Of a DNA stretch of 64,000 bases, positions 26,113 through 38,930 are shown one piece after another. Position numbers and translations under genes: made by a program. The stretch is from Cercis canadensis (taxonomy: Eukaryota; Streptophyta; Magnoliopsida; Fabales; Fabaceae). The first letter of the stretch is position 1; each line of letters starts with the position of its first letter. Under the pieces are notes generated by a model, which saw only the letters and a list, made by a program, of their open reading frames with translations, did no database searches and was not told the DNA's origin. Location: NCBI GenBank assembly GCA_003255065.1, contig QAOA01002140.1, forward strand, positions 82,834-146,833. Direction: 5' to 3'.

Positions 26113-29100
26113 GATACCCAATTTTGTCCTAATCAACTTATAAAGAACAAATACAAAAAATAAAATGTTTGAAATACTTACAATAATAATAATTTAAAGA
26201 ATACAAAAATACAAAAAATTATTATTATTAAAAATGAATAATATAAAAAAAAAAAAACAAATAAGACATAATGGCTCTTGGAGGCAACACGCAAGGCAGC
26301 AACCCAAGTTCTGTGAAATGCTGTTCCCAGTCCGGTCACTCCTCCTAGCCATGCCCTTGCCAGCTTGAAAGCAGGAAATCATCAATTCACATCAGTGCAA
26401 CTTGCACCATTCTTCAGTTATAAAAAGAAACACAAGTAATGAACAAAAGAAGAAGCTGATACATAGATACAGAAGGGAGATACAGAGAGTGAACCAAATG
26501 AAAAGATACAGAGGTGAACAAAGAGAATTCAGAAATTTAAGAGAGAAGGGCATAGTGAAAACATATGCATACCCATCCGTTCTAAACCCAAAGGAGCAAA
26601 AATCCTTAAAGCAAAAGGCAAAACAGTGGGTTGATAGGTATGGACTCCTGCTCTTTTCACATTTTCTTTGTGCAAAAATTTGCTCTAACATTCTTGCTTA
26701 TTGCATAGCAATTTTATTTCCTCACAATTGAATCATTCTCTTTCTATTTAGCTTCCAAGTATAGGGAAGGAATTTAAAATAAAGTCACAAAAATAAACAG
26801 AGACATCAAATTAGAGAGAACCCCGAACTCCATAATTTTTATAGAATAAGACCTACAAATATTTATGTGCATGCATAGAGTTTAGAAAAGAAACAATGGA
26901 ACCAAGTAGAGAGAGAAACCCTTTTAGAGAGAGAAACCCATTTGGAAAAGAGAGAGAGAGAGAGAGAAATGGAATTTCAGAGAAATAGAGAGAGGCATTT
27001 AGTGGAACAAAGAGAGATATTTCTTACCTTAGTCATTGTTGCTTGAAAATCAAAGCCAAGTCCTTTGATTTCAAAGAGACGGAAGAAGGTTAAGAGCTCC
27101 ATTTTCGCAGCTCCCTGACTTTTTCTTTCTTCTTTGTCTCGGTGGTCTTTCTTTTGCTTCTAGTCACTTATGTCTTTTACTAATGCTATTTCGTCTTTTA
27201 GTTCTTTTGGCTTTTAGTTGGCCTTTGAATGTTATTTTATTTCATTTGGCTATTGGCCTCATTTCTGATATGGACCATTGGCTTTCTTTTGTTTAGTTTA
27301 AGTTTTGGTTCTTTTGTTTGGGTGGAGTTTAATGCTTGCTGGGCCCATGGTGGCCCATTTCGGTTTTTTGGTTTGTTTAGCTTTTTGGGTTTGTTTTGTT
27401 AATGGGCATGAGAGAAAGCCTGTTTAGTTGACTTGCTGGACCAAATTCGTGGGCCACTTTATTGGGTTGGTTTAGTATGATAGTTTTTGAGTTGTTAATT
27501 TGTTTAGGCATATTTATTTTACATATTACTTTTATTTTTATTTCTTTGATGTTGTTTTAATAATTAGTTAGACTAAAATAAAATTTGGCTCAAATATGTT
27601 TATTTATTTACTTTGGGTCATTTTAATTAATTAATTTTATATTTTTTTTACTTATTGTTATTATTACTCTTTATCTTAGCGGTCTTTGTTTGTTTTTCTT
27701 TTATGTTTTATGCATTTCATGTTATATTTAATTCTCTTTGTTGTAAATAAAATTAAGTTCGACGACGGATTAAGTTAGGGAATAATTGTGTTGACAATTA
27801 TTTCCTAATATTCCTGAGGTGAGGGATAATTTTCTTAGTTATGCTAAAGGTTCTGATATGACCAATAAAATTTCCAATATTGCTTTATCTTTTTTAATTA
27901 ATATTTTTCTGGCATTTATTTGCTGCATTGTGATACATATCATTACATTTCGTCATTTTTTTTTACCTATGCTAGATTGAGATTACCAACAAGAGAATAA
28001 TCAAAAATTTTCATAATGATGGCGACACTTTGACATTCTGGAGGTAAAGAATGTGTCACTTTAGTCTTTCCAAATGTACTGGTGGACTTAAAGAAAGATC
28101 TCCGATAAAAAATCTTTTACCGTGAATCTCACTCATTTCTTGAATGTATAATAAATTACCTTTCTTGTATTTAGTTATCACTTAGTTTGTAAGGTCGCTA
28201 AAAATCGTCTATGACATATTAAATTAGGAGAGGATTGTAATGACAATCACTATCTCTACCCAATAGTCTTGAGGTATCTTTTTAGGTTTTACCAGAGGTA
28301 CTAGCAGAGCTTAATAACACATTAATCTATTTTAATGACCAATTTCATTCAAAAATTTTTAGATGACATAAAATTAAATTGGTAACCGTTCACTAGAACG
28401 GGCGTCGTAGGGTGCTAACCCCTTCCCTACACGTAACCAACTCTCTTACCCAAATTCTGATAACGTAGACCAAACCTTTTTTTTTATAGGCATCCAATCA
28501 TGCCTTAAATCGATTGGTGGCGACTCTATTAATTTTCTCTAATCATTTTTTTAATTAAAAAACTTTACAAATTTATAATTTTACATTTATTATTCTTTTC
28601 GCCGCCTCGCGTCGTTGCTCTCCTGAAAAGGACGTTGCGACAGCTTGGCGACTCCACTGGGGACTTTAAGAGTTAAGCAGTTCAAATTTAATCTTACGTC
28701 ATCTAATTGTTGAATTTTCGTCCTTTCTTTTGTGTATTTTTATGTTGCATATATATCGTTTGAATTTATTTTCCTTATTAGATTATTGTGATTTACTTGG
28801 TGCTTTATTTAGTGTTATTTTGTGTATTCTCATGCATCTTTGCACACACAAACCTTCTACCTGGGTTTCACTTTTCCCTCTAGGATTAGAATTAGGCGTA
28901 AAGTAACAATGTCTTGAGAGACCATCGGTCTCCGTATAGGCTTGTGAAACACTCCCGACCAAGTTGTATCCTTTCCGCTTGTAACCTGTCATGGGTGAGG
29001 ATTGAGGACCTTACTAACCCAAGTGTGGGTGCCAGTAAGAACAGTTTGGAACCTTTCATTTATTAGGTTAAGATTCAACCCAATTCATGCATATTTGGCG

Positions 29101-29519
29101 AACTTGGGGGCTTGTTTGGTTTCTCACTCTCTCAATCATATTCATTTAGTGTGTCTTATCTTTGTTCATGAACTTTATTTCCTTCATCCTCATTCATCCA
29201 TTTCAATTTTAAATATTTTCACTTCACGTCCTATACTCGCATTTTACATATACGTCGTAGGTATTAACTTCTTCATTTAAACTTTTATTTATTTTCCTTT
29301 TTCACCTTTATTGTCTCATTTTTTATTTATTTATTTATTTTGGTCCATTTTATAAAATACACACTTTTTGATCCATTTATATATCATATTCATTCTTGCT
29401 TTTGAAATTATTAAGGCACCATTGCGTCGTATCGAGAGGATACTGAAAGACCTTTTACTCGAAGTCCAATTTTTACTCGTTCTTGAGTTCACCTTCAAGC
29501 TTCTGTTTCATCACAAAAT

Positions 29520-31099
29520 ATGGCTGAACCTCAGAGAACTGAAAATCCATATCCCAATCCTTTGGAGAAAAGAATTGAAGCTTTGGAAGGAAATGTCGGC
29601 CAAATCCTTGATTTGCTAAAAAAGTTAACAGAGGACAAAACACCCGTTGAAACTCCTACCCCTCCAGTACTTGATAGGGCTAATCCTTCACTTTCATCTT
29701 TTGATGATCCAAAAATGAAAGCTCCTACTCCACCTTCTACTTCTGACCCATGTGAAGGCATTCCAACCAAATCTAAAACTGTTTACCACCATGTGTCTGA
29801 TAATGAAGGCGAAGATGATATGGTAAAAGAAGATACTAAGCAAACAAAGATGGCTAGTAAAATGGAGTTACTAGAAGAGAAAGTTCGAGCTATTGAAGGT
29901 ACAAACAAGTTTGGAAAGGTGGATGTTGAAGATCTATGCATATTCTTTGACGTTTTTATCCCTCCAAAATTTAAGGTCCCTGATTTTGAAAAGTATGATG
30001 GCAAAGGAGATCCAATGATCCATTTAACTATGTACACAAGAAGTATGACTGCCCATGTGAACAATGAAAAGTTGATGGTTCATTGCTTTCAACATAGCTT
30101 ATCTGGGGCTGCTCTTTGGTGGTTCCTTCATCTTGACAGAGTACAAGTAAAAGGGTGAGGGGACTTGCTGAGTCTTTCTTAAAGGAATATAGCTTTAATA
30201 CTGATATCATTCCTGATAGATTTGGACTTCAGAGAATGTTCAAGAAAGAGAGTGAGACCTTCAGAGAGTATGCTCAAAGGTGGCGTGAGAAGACCGCTGA
30301 GGTCCAACCTCCTCTAGGAGACCGTGAGTTGGTTATGACGTTTGTCAAAAGTCTTAAGACTCCATACTATGAAAAGATGCTTGCAAGGGTGACCACTTGC
30401 TTTTCAGACATTGTAGCTATTGGAGATCAAATTGAGGATGCCATCAATGAAGGTAGGTTGAATGAGTGAGATGCTGCCAATGGGTCCAAAAAGGTTGGGT
30501 TTAAAAAAGAGAAAAAAGAAGGAGAAGTGCATACCATTAGCCAAGGAAATTTTCTTCCTAGGGAAAAACAACACCAACCCTCTTATCCTTATTCTCCTTA
30601 TGGAATGCCACCCCATAATCTCCAAAATTACCCTTCATATATGCCATCTCACCAAAATTCTCACATTCCAAATATGCCTAGCTCATTTCCATCATTACCA
30701 CTTGTGAACAATCTCGCTTCACAAAATACTCCTTCGACTAACCTCACCCTTGCTTCTCCAAACTCTTCCATCCCACAAAAGAAAGAAAAGATGAAATTTG
30801 ATGATATACCTATTCCATGTGTGGACCTATATCAATCTTTGTTGAAAAGTAATTTGATTGGCCCTGAACCTCCAACCCCTGTCTCAAACCCGCCTCCTAA
30901 GTGGTACAAGCCAGATCAGAGTTACATCCATCATGGTGGAGCGCCTGGACATTCAATTGAAAGTTGCTATCAGTTCAAGTTTAAGGTGAAGAAACTTAAG
31001 CATGCCGGTTGGTTGACATTTGCAGAGAAAGATAGCAAGCCTTCAGGTCCAAATGTGGTCACTAATCCAATGCCAAGTCATAACTCTGGGGCTGTGTAA
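29520..31099 (+). pseudogene. Gypsy gag polyprotein, broken
   Basis: Three open pieces make one gag: 29520-30158, 30155-30469 and 30527-31099. The first has a coiled-coil-like start, then the capsid-like core (FKVPDFEKYDGKGDP, HCFQHSLSGAALWW). The second continues it (LAESFLKEYSFNTDIIPDRF, FREYAQRWREKTAEVQPPL). The third ends in the motif of this clade, with a Cys/His-poor knuckle (SYIHHGGAPGHSIESCYQFK) and HAGWLTF. A frameshift lies near 30150 and an in-frame TGA at 30467-30469. Gag packages element RNA into particles; this copy cannot make it in one piece. The absence of pol downstream shows that the element relied on proteins from relatives. Confidence 0.85.
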
Positions 31100-33054
31100 A
31101 AGAATCTTTGGGAGTTTTAGGAATGTTGAACAATGTCCACATCTTGTGTTTATCTTTTCAATGTTTTGTTTAAAGTCTTATTTCCATTTGAGTGGTATGG
31201 TGGATACTTTTCTTTTCCAATGAATGAAGTTCAACTCCTTTCAATTTTGTTTTTTGATTACTCTATAACCTTTTTCCCTGAGCTTGTTATTATTGTCAAA
31301 AAAAAAAATCAATTGATCAGTTGATACTCATCCATAAATAGTAGTTTGTCCTTAAATTAAGGTTATCAAAATGGATAATCATGATTTAAAAGGAAGATTG
31401 GCCATTTTTCTACTATCCTCACAAATTTTCATCATTCGTTGTCCTCTTTGAGCTTAAATCTTTATTTCAAAACATACCAAGACAAGGATCACCCCATATC
31501 GGGGCTTTCTTTTTAAATATGCCAAGACAAGGATCACTCTCATACTAGTGTTTGCAATAACAAAGTTTTGATATGATCATTTGAAAAATTGCAAGAAAGA
31601 GTATTGGATACAAAGTAATAATATATGCCTTGAGGCATATGCCAAAATTCGATAAAAAAAAAAAACAAAAACAAAAACAAAAAAGCTTACCAGGTATTAG
31701 CAGTGAGTTACTCTAGAACTGATCCTTGATCTTTCTTAACCCATAAAATAGCTTTTGTGCCTTTTTATCCATTTCCTTCATAGACATGAGCCATGGCCAC
31801 ATTACAAACCTGTAAAATCCATTCTGATTAATGTCAGGCTATTTCATTTTTGAAACTTTAATCTTGGGACAAATACTTTTGATGACTAAGTTGGATGGAA
31901 GCCATTTACTTTTTCTAAGCAGTCAAGCTCTCTAATAATTTGCGGTGAGCATTTAATTTTGAGCCTCTTGGCCATTTCCCTAATTCGAGATTATGTTCTG
32001 ATGTACAGACCTTGTTTTTCTTTCTTTTTGTTTCCCTGATGTAATTATCATTATCAATTTCGTTTCACCCTAAACTTCAAGTCCCTTTTCTTTTCTTAAG
32101 TAGGTTTCTAACACCAACAAGGTAGAAATAAGACGTTTAAATGATACAATGATTGATTAACACAAGATTGGAAAGACCATTGAAAGAAAAGCACATTGAT
32201 AACACGACAGTGAGATTTTGATATAATTACAAGGTGTTGTTAGATGCGGAGACTTGTTTAAGTTAAGGCTTGATACCCAATTATACCCATAAGACATAAT
32301 CTCTTGATCATTTCTCTTATCAAAATCACCATTCTTCTCTCTTGGCCACTGACCAAATGTCATTGAGTCCATAATAGTGTTCTGATGTGGCACAATGGTG
32401 GACAAATAAGTTCAAAAAGGAATAAAAATTTGTTTTTCAAATATTTCTAAATGGGTCACATTTTCATTTATGCATTGTTCATGATATCTTTTTGCATTCA
32501 AGTTTACATTTTTTAGGCAAGATCTTATAATCGTGCCTCTCTTTCAATTTAGGCTGGGGCTTGTGCTCATGCTATTTTCAATTTTACACTTTGTATCACA
32601 TACATTTCACATTCAAGTTTACGTTAATAGAGACTTCTCTCCAATCTTTTCAATTTAGACAAAGTCTTGTGACTGCGTCTTTCTTTCGATTTAGGGCGTC
32701 GTGCCTAAAGTGCATTTTAGGCCGTCGTACCTTTTTCAATTTAGATAAGGTCTTGTGACCACGTCTTTCTTTCAATTTAGGGCGTCGTGTCTAAAGCACA
32801 TTTTAGGCCATCATACCTCTTTCGATTTTAGCTAGGACTTGTCCCAGTGTTTTGCTCTTTTAAAGCATCTCTTATCATTCATTAAAGATCATAACAAGTA
32901 TTTTAATCTTTCTCAAATTACCACCTCCTCTCATTTACCATTGTTTACAAAATATTGAGCATGTTATATAGTTGACCATTGACCAAAATTAAGTATCATA
33001 AGTCTTTTGTCGTATCCTTTCTATTCGAAAGAATAGGCAAATAGGTGCTGCTAT

Positions 33055-33600
33055 TGATACCCAATTTTGTCCTAATCAACTTATAAAGAACAAATACAAA
33101 AAATAAAATGTTTGAAATACTTACAATAATAATAATTTAAAGAATACAAAAATACAAAAAATTATTATTATTAAAAATGAATAATATAAAAAAAAAAACA
33201 AATAAGACATAATGGCTCTTGGAGGCAACACGCAAGGCAGCAACCTCAGTTTTGTGAAATGTTGTGCCCCAATCTGATCACTCCTCCACCATGCCTTTTG
33301 TAGCTTGAAAATAGGAAACAGGAAAGTTATCAATGAAACTTGTACAAAGTTTTGGCTATAAAAGCCTCACAAAATGGGGTCGAAAGGGGACGGAGGGAGA
33401 AAACCGATTTTCTGAAACAAAAAGAAAGTGGAGAAATTCTAGAAATACACCACAACATAGCAATCGGGGGGGGGGGGAGGAACTCCAAGCTCAAATGTAT
33501 ACAACTTACAAGGCTCCAATCCACAGGTACACCACCAACGCTAATTTTCCCTTTCTTGCTTCCTTCAGTACTCACACCCACACACGAAAGAACATACTCA

Positions 33601-33643
<43 letters not shown>

Positions 33644-34020
33644 NTTCCTCACAATTGAATCATTCTCTTTCTATTTAGCTTCTAAGTATAGAGAAGGAAT
33701 TTAAAATAAAGTCACAAAAATAAACAGAGACATCAAATTAGAGAGAACCCCGAACTCCATAATTTTTATAGAATAAGACCTACAAATATTTATGTGCATG
33801 CATAGAGTTTAGAAAAGAAACAATGGAACCAAGTAGAGAGAGAAACCCTTTTAGAGAGAGAAACCGATTTGGAAAAGAGAGAAAGAGAGAAATGGAATTT
33901 CAGAGAAATAGGGAGAGGCATTTAGAGGAACAAAGAGAGATATTTCTTACCTTAGTCATTGTTGCTTGAAAATCAAAGCCAAGTCCTTTGATTTCAAAGA
34001 GATGGAAGAAGGTTAAGAGC
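33055..34020 (+). repeat. Truncated 3' LTR of the Gypsy element
   Basis: 33055-33240 and 33645-34020 are almost identical to 26113-26303 and 26720-27090. Between them the two LTRs are only weakly alike. An (AC)n microsatellite (about 33604-33643), a G-run at 33467-33478 and the N at 33644 all lie in or at the edge of the divergent core. Confidence 0.85.
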
Positions 34021-34053
34021 ATATAGAACCATCTGCTCATATTGAGGGATATA

Positions 34054-34353
34054 CTAGTTTTCAACATCCATTGGGACAATGGCTGGATGGACCTCACCAT
34101 GATTATCCCAATAATAATAATCCTCCATGAAACCTTTCGTGGATAGGTGGATCCTTATTTCATTCCGTATATGAAACTTATGACATTTGCATTTTACACA
34201 TGAGCATCTGAACTTCCCTACTTGAATATACACATCAAGTTTACTTGAAAATTCAATAAATTCCTCAACACCAATATAAAGTTCTTCTCTAATAATCTTA
34301 CTATTTAGAACAAGTCTCTTATACATCCAACGACAATGTTCAAGGATCTCCAT
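34054..34353 (-). pseudogene. CACTA transposase, N-terminal transposase-associated domain only
   Basis: On the minus strand a 99-residue frame starts at 34353 and shows the transposase-associated domain of plant En/Spm (TNP2-type) enzymes: WMYKRLVLNSKIIREEL, GVEEFIEFSS, FRCSCVKCKC, STKGFMEDYYYWDNHGE. A full enzyme is many hundreds of residues long. Here it ends where CACTA DNA meets the Gypsy 3' LTR at about 34020, so the catalytic part is lost. The orientation fits the terminal repeat at 38931-38947. Confidence 0.82.
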
Positions 34354-35205
34354 ATTCCTTCAATATTCAAAACAAATTGAAGTTGTTAATGTTTTCCTAC
34401 AATGTTTCAAAGATACAAAGTTCTACTCCGGGTATAGCTTGTATCTCATTCTTGAAGTTTGTTCCACCACTAGTAGAAGCTTATAGGGACTAAATAGGTC
34501 AACAAAATTTCAGCAACACCTCCCTATGTTTCTGCAAGTACACGAATTATGCTACTCAACCAGCATAAATATGTACCCAGAGAAACAAAAGAGAGGTGCT
34601 TCAAAATTTAATTGACCTACTTACTCCCAAAGCTCTACCGTCTTATTAGTGGAACAACTACTTTAAGAACAGTCCCAAACTCGGGGACTATCCAAGAGTT
34701 AATTGTACACGATTAACTCTTAGACAGGTTTTTAAGTTAACCTAACTAACTTATCATATATAACTCTAAAGTACATTTATTCCACAAGTTTTTAGTATAT
34801 CAAATGCTCACAATCCATATATCATACAACATTAAAATTATACAAACAATTTACATATAATATACAACAATAACCCCAAATAGAGTTATCAAAATCTCAA
34901 CAATTTCACACAGAATTTAATTTAATAATTTACTCTCTAAACCCCACAAAATTAAAATTCATTCATACTAATTCAAAAAAATAACAAAAAAGCATCAAAA
35001 CCCTTTACATATATCGTAAATCAAAAGCCCTCAACCAATTTCAACAAAAAAAAAAATCCACAACTACTCAAATTTTAACATTGAAAATCAGATTCAACAT
35101 CAAAGGTAAAATCATAAACCAAACCATTAATCAAGTTTATAATCCATCAAATACCTATCTACAACCAATCTACACTTAAACTAGTCCAAAAATATAGGAA
35201 AAACT

Positions 35206-38200
35206 CAGTTGCACCGAAACGCCTAAAGAAGGCAAGTCCCCATTTTGGGGACGGGGACGAAATGCGAAACGCGTTCCACAGGGAGGAAACGCTGAAAAAT
35301 ACCCAAAAATCTGGTTTTTTAATTTTTCACGTTTCGCAAAAAAAAAACGCCAACGAAACCTTTTCAAAAAGCCGGTCATTTCTAACGATGTCGTTTTGGA
35401 GGCTGGATTTTTTGTTTTAGTGGAACGACGCCGTTTTGAAGCTGCGGTTATGGGATTTAAGTGGAACGACGCCGTTTTTGGGAAGAGTACGAAGCCCAGA
35501 TTTACCAAAACGACGCTGTACAGACTATGCCCCCATTTTTCATCCCTAAACCGAGTTCACCTCAGATTTTAGGGCTGTTTTTCCCCATTTTCACCAAATT
35601 TCAACCTTCAGCTCCTCTGGTTTCTCTTCGGTGGTGCCTATTTTCTTCCTCTATTGCTGAACCAAGTGAAAGGTGGCTTGATTGAAGACTGTTGAAGGTT
35701 ATTGTGTGGTCGATTTTGAGGTAAAATGACTTCATCTCCCCCTGATAATTCTAGTAGTTTTGGTAGTAGACTAAATGTTGAAGAATCATCATCTAATGCT
35801 CAAAAAGAGGGGACTCCTCTTTGGGAATATGTGACTATCATTAATCATGGAAATAAGAAAAGTGGTGGGACTAAAAATTGGCAATGTAATTTTTGTAATG
35901 GTATGTTTCAAGGATCATATTCTAGGGTTAGGAACCATTTATTAAGAGCTTTTGGATGTGGTATACAAGTGTGTCCAAAGGTGACTAGTGAGAATACAAC
36001 ATCAATGAAGGCCATGATTGAGGTAGCTAAAACTAGAAAAAAACCTAAGGAAGTTCCATTACCTCCTCCTCCTAGGCTTAGTCCTATGGTTGATGAAGCA
36101 ATTGGGGGAGGAAATAAAAGAAGGGCTGTTGGTCCTCTTGAAAAAGCTTTCAACCAAGGGATTAGAGAACAAATTAAGTCTGAAATTGCAAGGATGTTTT
36201 ATTCAGCTGGTTTGTCTTTTAATCTTGCACGTAATCCTCATTATATAAATGCATTTCAAATGTGTGCAAACAACCTTATTTCTGGTTTTATGCCTCCTGT
36301 TTATAATGCATTGAGAACTACTTTGTTGCAAAGAGAGAGGGCAAATGTTGAGAGATTAATGCTACCAATTAAAGAGACTTGGAAAGAGAAGGGGTTGAGT
36401 ATAGTGAGTGATGGGTGGACTGATGTTCAAAGGAGGCGACTAATTAATTTTATGGCTGCTTCTGATGGTGGTCCTATGTTTTTGAGAGCTATTGATGGTT
36501 CTGCAGAATATAAAGATAAAAATTATATTGCTGAATTGATGAGATCTGTAGTCCAGGAGGTTGGCCCAAACAATGTGGTGCAAATTATCACTGACAATGC
36601 CCCAGTTTGTAAGGCTGCTAGTTTAATTATTAAAGTTGAATATCCGTCCATATTTTGGACCCCTTGTGTGGTGCATACATTAAATCTTGCATTGAAGAAT
36701 ATTTGTGCTCCTAAAAACATAGACAAAAATGAGAATGCTTATAATTTATGTCATTGGATCACTAAAGTCAGTGAGGATGCTATGTTAATTAGGAAATTTA
36801 TCATGAATCATTCAAAGAGGCTATCCATGTTTAATGCATTTGTGCCTTTGAAATTGTTGGCCATTGTTGAAACAAGATTTGCTTCAACCATTGTGATGCT
36901 AAAAAGGCTAAAGCTAATANAGGCTAAAACTAATAAAACGTCCTCTCCAGAACATGGTCATTAGTGATCAATGGACTAATTATAAAGAGGATGATGTTGG
37001 AAAGGCTGAATATGTGAGAGGAACTCTTTTGGATGAAGTTTGGTGGGATAAAGTCGACTATATTCTTTCTTTTACTAGGCCTATCTATGATATGCTTCGA
37101 CTTTGTGATACTGATAAGCCTACACTGCATTTGATTTATGGATATTGGGATTCTATGATTAGAGAAGTTAAGGCAGCCATATATACACATGAAGAAAAGC
37201 AATCTTATGACCAATCATCCTTTTATGATGTGGTGTATGGAATATTTGTTGGCCGTTGGGCAAAGAGTTGTTCACCCTTGCATTGCTTGGCTCACTCACT
37301 AAATCCTAGGTAAAATTTAAATTGATTTTCATTGAATTTCTCTACTTTTTTTTTTTTTATATTTAAGCTTTGAGATATATGAATTCAATTTTTCCTCCAT
37401 AATATGTAGGTATTATAATGAGAAATGGCTTAGTGAAGCACCAAACAGAGTTGCTCCACATCGGGACAATGAAATCTCCAAAGAGAGGAATAAGTCTTTC
37501 AATAGATACTTCCAAAGTGATGAGCATTTAACTAGGGTGCACAATGAATTCTCTGATTTCTCTGGAAACCTTGGAGATTTTTCTTGCCCTCAATCCATTA
37601 AAGATAGAGGGAGATTGGAACCAAAGGTTTGGTGGAATAACTATGGGGCTGCTGCCCCTTTGCTCCAAATACTTGCTTTGAAGCTTCTTGGCCAACCATA
37701 TTCATCATCTTGCTGTGAAAGAAATTGGAGTACATATTCCTTTATCCATTCAATGAAGAGAAACTTGATGAATCCTCAAGGAGCTGAAGATTTAGTATTT
37801 ATTCATACAAATCTTCGTCTTTTGTCAAGAAAAAGTGACAAATATTTAATGGGAGACACCAAAAATTAGGATGTTGTTGGAGATAATTGGGAGCTATTTG
37901 ATGGAGCTGATGGTCTTGAAGTTGCTAGTTTATCACTTGATGAACCTGAGATGGAAGCTGTAATTATTGGTGATGGTGGTGATAGAAATGAAGAAATTAA
38001 TAGTGTTATGATTTGAATTTTGATTATTCATTTGTATTTTGGGGTAATACTTAATATTTGTTAGTTGTTGGTTGTTATTTATTGGCTAAGGATTTATGTT
38101 GATATTTTTTAATGCTTGAAAATTTTAAAATTGTTCATTATAAGGATTTTTAGTTGATATTTGCTAAGAATTTGATACATATATATATATATATATATAT

Positions 38201-38291
38201 ATATGATGTGGCGTCCCCGTACCCACGTTTTTAAAAAATCGTCGTCACCACGTTTCGTCCCCATCCCCATCCCCATTCCCGTGCAACATAG
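35206..38291 (+). mobile_element. hAT transposon nested in the CACTA element
   Basis: The left end reads CAGTTGCACCG and the right end, reverse complemented, TATGTTGCACGG. The direct repeat GGAAAAACT flanks them (35197-35205 and 38292-38300) and contains the 8 bp target duplication typical of hAT; the exact edge could shift by a base. The ends are rich in GGGGACGGGGACGAAA-like motifs, repeated inverted near 38230-38280. A BED-finger hAT transposase fills the middle. Confidence 0.88.
35726..38016 (+). pseudogene. hAT family transposase with BED zinc finger, nearly intact
   Basis: Exon 1 (35726-37309) and exon 2 (37410-37869, ancestral stop probably 38014-38016) join at AG/GTAAAA and GTAG/G. 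The protein has a BED zinc finger (WQCNFCNGMF then SRVRNHLL, about residues 52-75), the hAT core (VSDGWTD and IITDNAPVCKAAS hold the two expected acidic residues, VETRFAS follows) and the C-terminal dimerisation region (KVWWNNYGAAAPLLQILALK, CCERNWSTY). Such enzymes cut and paste elements with matching ends. Two defects are visible: a 15 bp duplication around the N at 36920, probably an assembly artefact, which breaks the frame; and a TAG at 37867-37869, where relatives would have Trp, removing about 49 C-terminal residues. If the first is artificial, the enzyme is only C-terminally shortened. Confidence 0.87.
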
Positions 38292-38539
38292 GGAAAAACT
38301 AACTCATTTCGTGCATCATTGAGAAAGAAAATACAAGAGTAATTTTGAGAGAAAATAGGAAAAAATGGTCTACCTCAACTCCAAAGCTTCAAAAGGAGGA
38401 AGTAGACTATCCATACACGTCGAAAAACATCCTCAACTTGCCAAAAATCACCGCCCACGTCCATTGCTGGAGAGAAATCGCTGAGAGATAGTGTTTTTTT
38501 CTAACTTCCAAATGAGGAAGATGAGTCTTGGGAGCAGAA

Positions 38540-38930
38540 TAAATTTTCAGATTTCTCACGGAATTTCTCACGGGCGAATGCCCACCAAAATTTCAATCCA
38601 TTCACGCGTCTAGTGAAATGGTGTTTCGGCTTCTCATGGACCAAATCTGTGAGAAATATCCTCCATAAAACAATTTTTTCAACGTTCTAACGGACTCTAG
38701 TCCGTGAGAAACTTACTTGGGATGTAATCACGAAGTTTCTTACGGTCTTTGTCCGTGAGAAAATTTTCGTGCCACATTCCCACCATACTCACTCAGGTTT
38801 TTTCACGAATTTCTCACGGAATTTATTTCCGTGAGAAATTCCTTGAGAAAATCTCACATTTTCAATGTTCGTGACAAAATCTTGTATTTTCCGTGAGAAT
38901 TTCTCACGGATTCCTCGTCCGTGAGAAAAA
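38540..38930. repeat. CACTA subterminal repeat array
   Basis: At least eight copies of TTCTCACGGA or its inverse TCCGTGAGAAA, many arranged as short palindromes. They lie directly inside the CACTA terminus and are the likely transposase-binding sites. Confidence 0.85.

Larger units (their letters stand above)
26113..34020 (+). mobile_element. Gag-only Tat/Ogre-like Gypsy retrotransposon, 3' end truncated
   Basis: The 5' LTR runs 26113-28642 (TGATACCC to TTGCGACA), followed by a primer-binding-like TGGCGACTCCACTGGGGA at 28646-28663. A broken gag lies at 29520-31099. The region 31100-33054 has no protease, reverse transcriptase, RNase H or integrase. The 3' LTR starts at 33055 and matches the 5' LTR until about 34020, where it is cut off against CACTA DNA. 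The element is therefore non-autonomous (LARD-like). Its 5' LTR is about 2.5 kb, long as in Tat/Ogre relatives. The two LTRs are nearly identical on both flanks but have divergent cores (see findings). Confidence 0.82.

Noticed and set aside
26392-26731. Opposed 100-codon frames
   Set aside because: They lie in the core of the Gypsy 5' LTR, with no protein similarity.
33600-33644. Possible CRISPR-like or satellite array
   Set aside because: It is a plain (AC)n microsatellite in plant DNA, with no spacers.
33333-33704. Open frames rich in Thr-His or Cys-Val
   Set aside because: They come from the CA microsatellite in the Gypsy 3' LTR, not from a gene.
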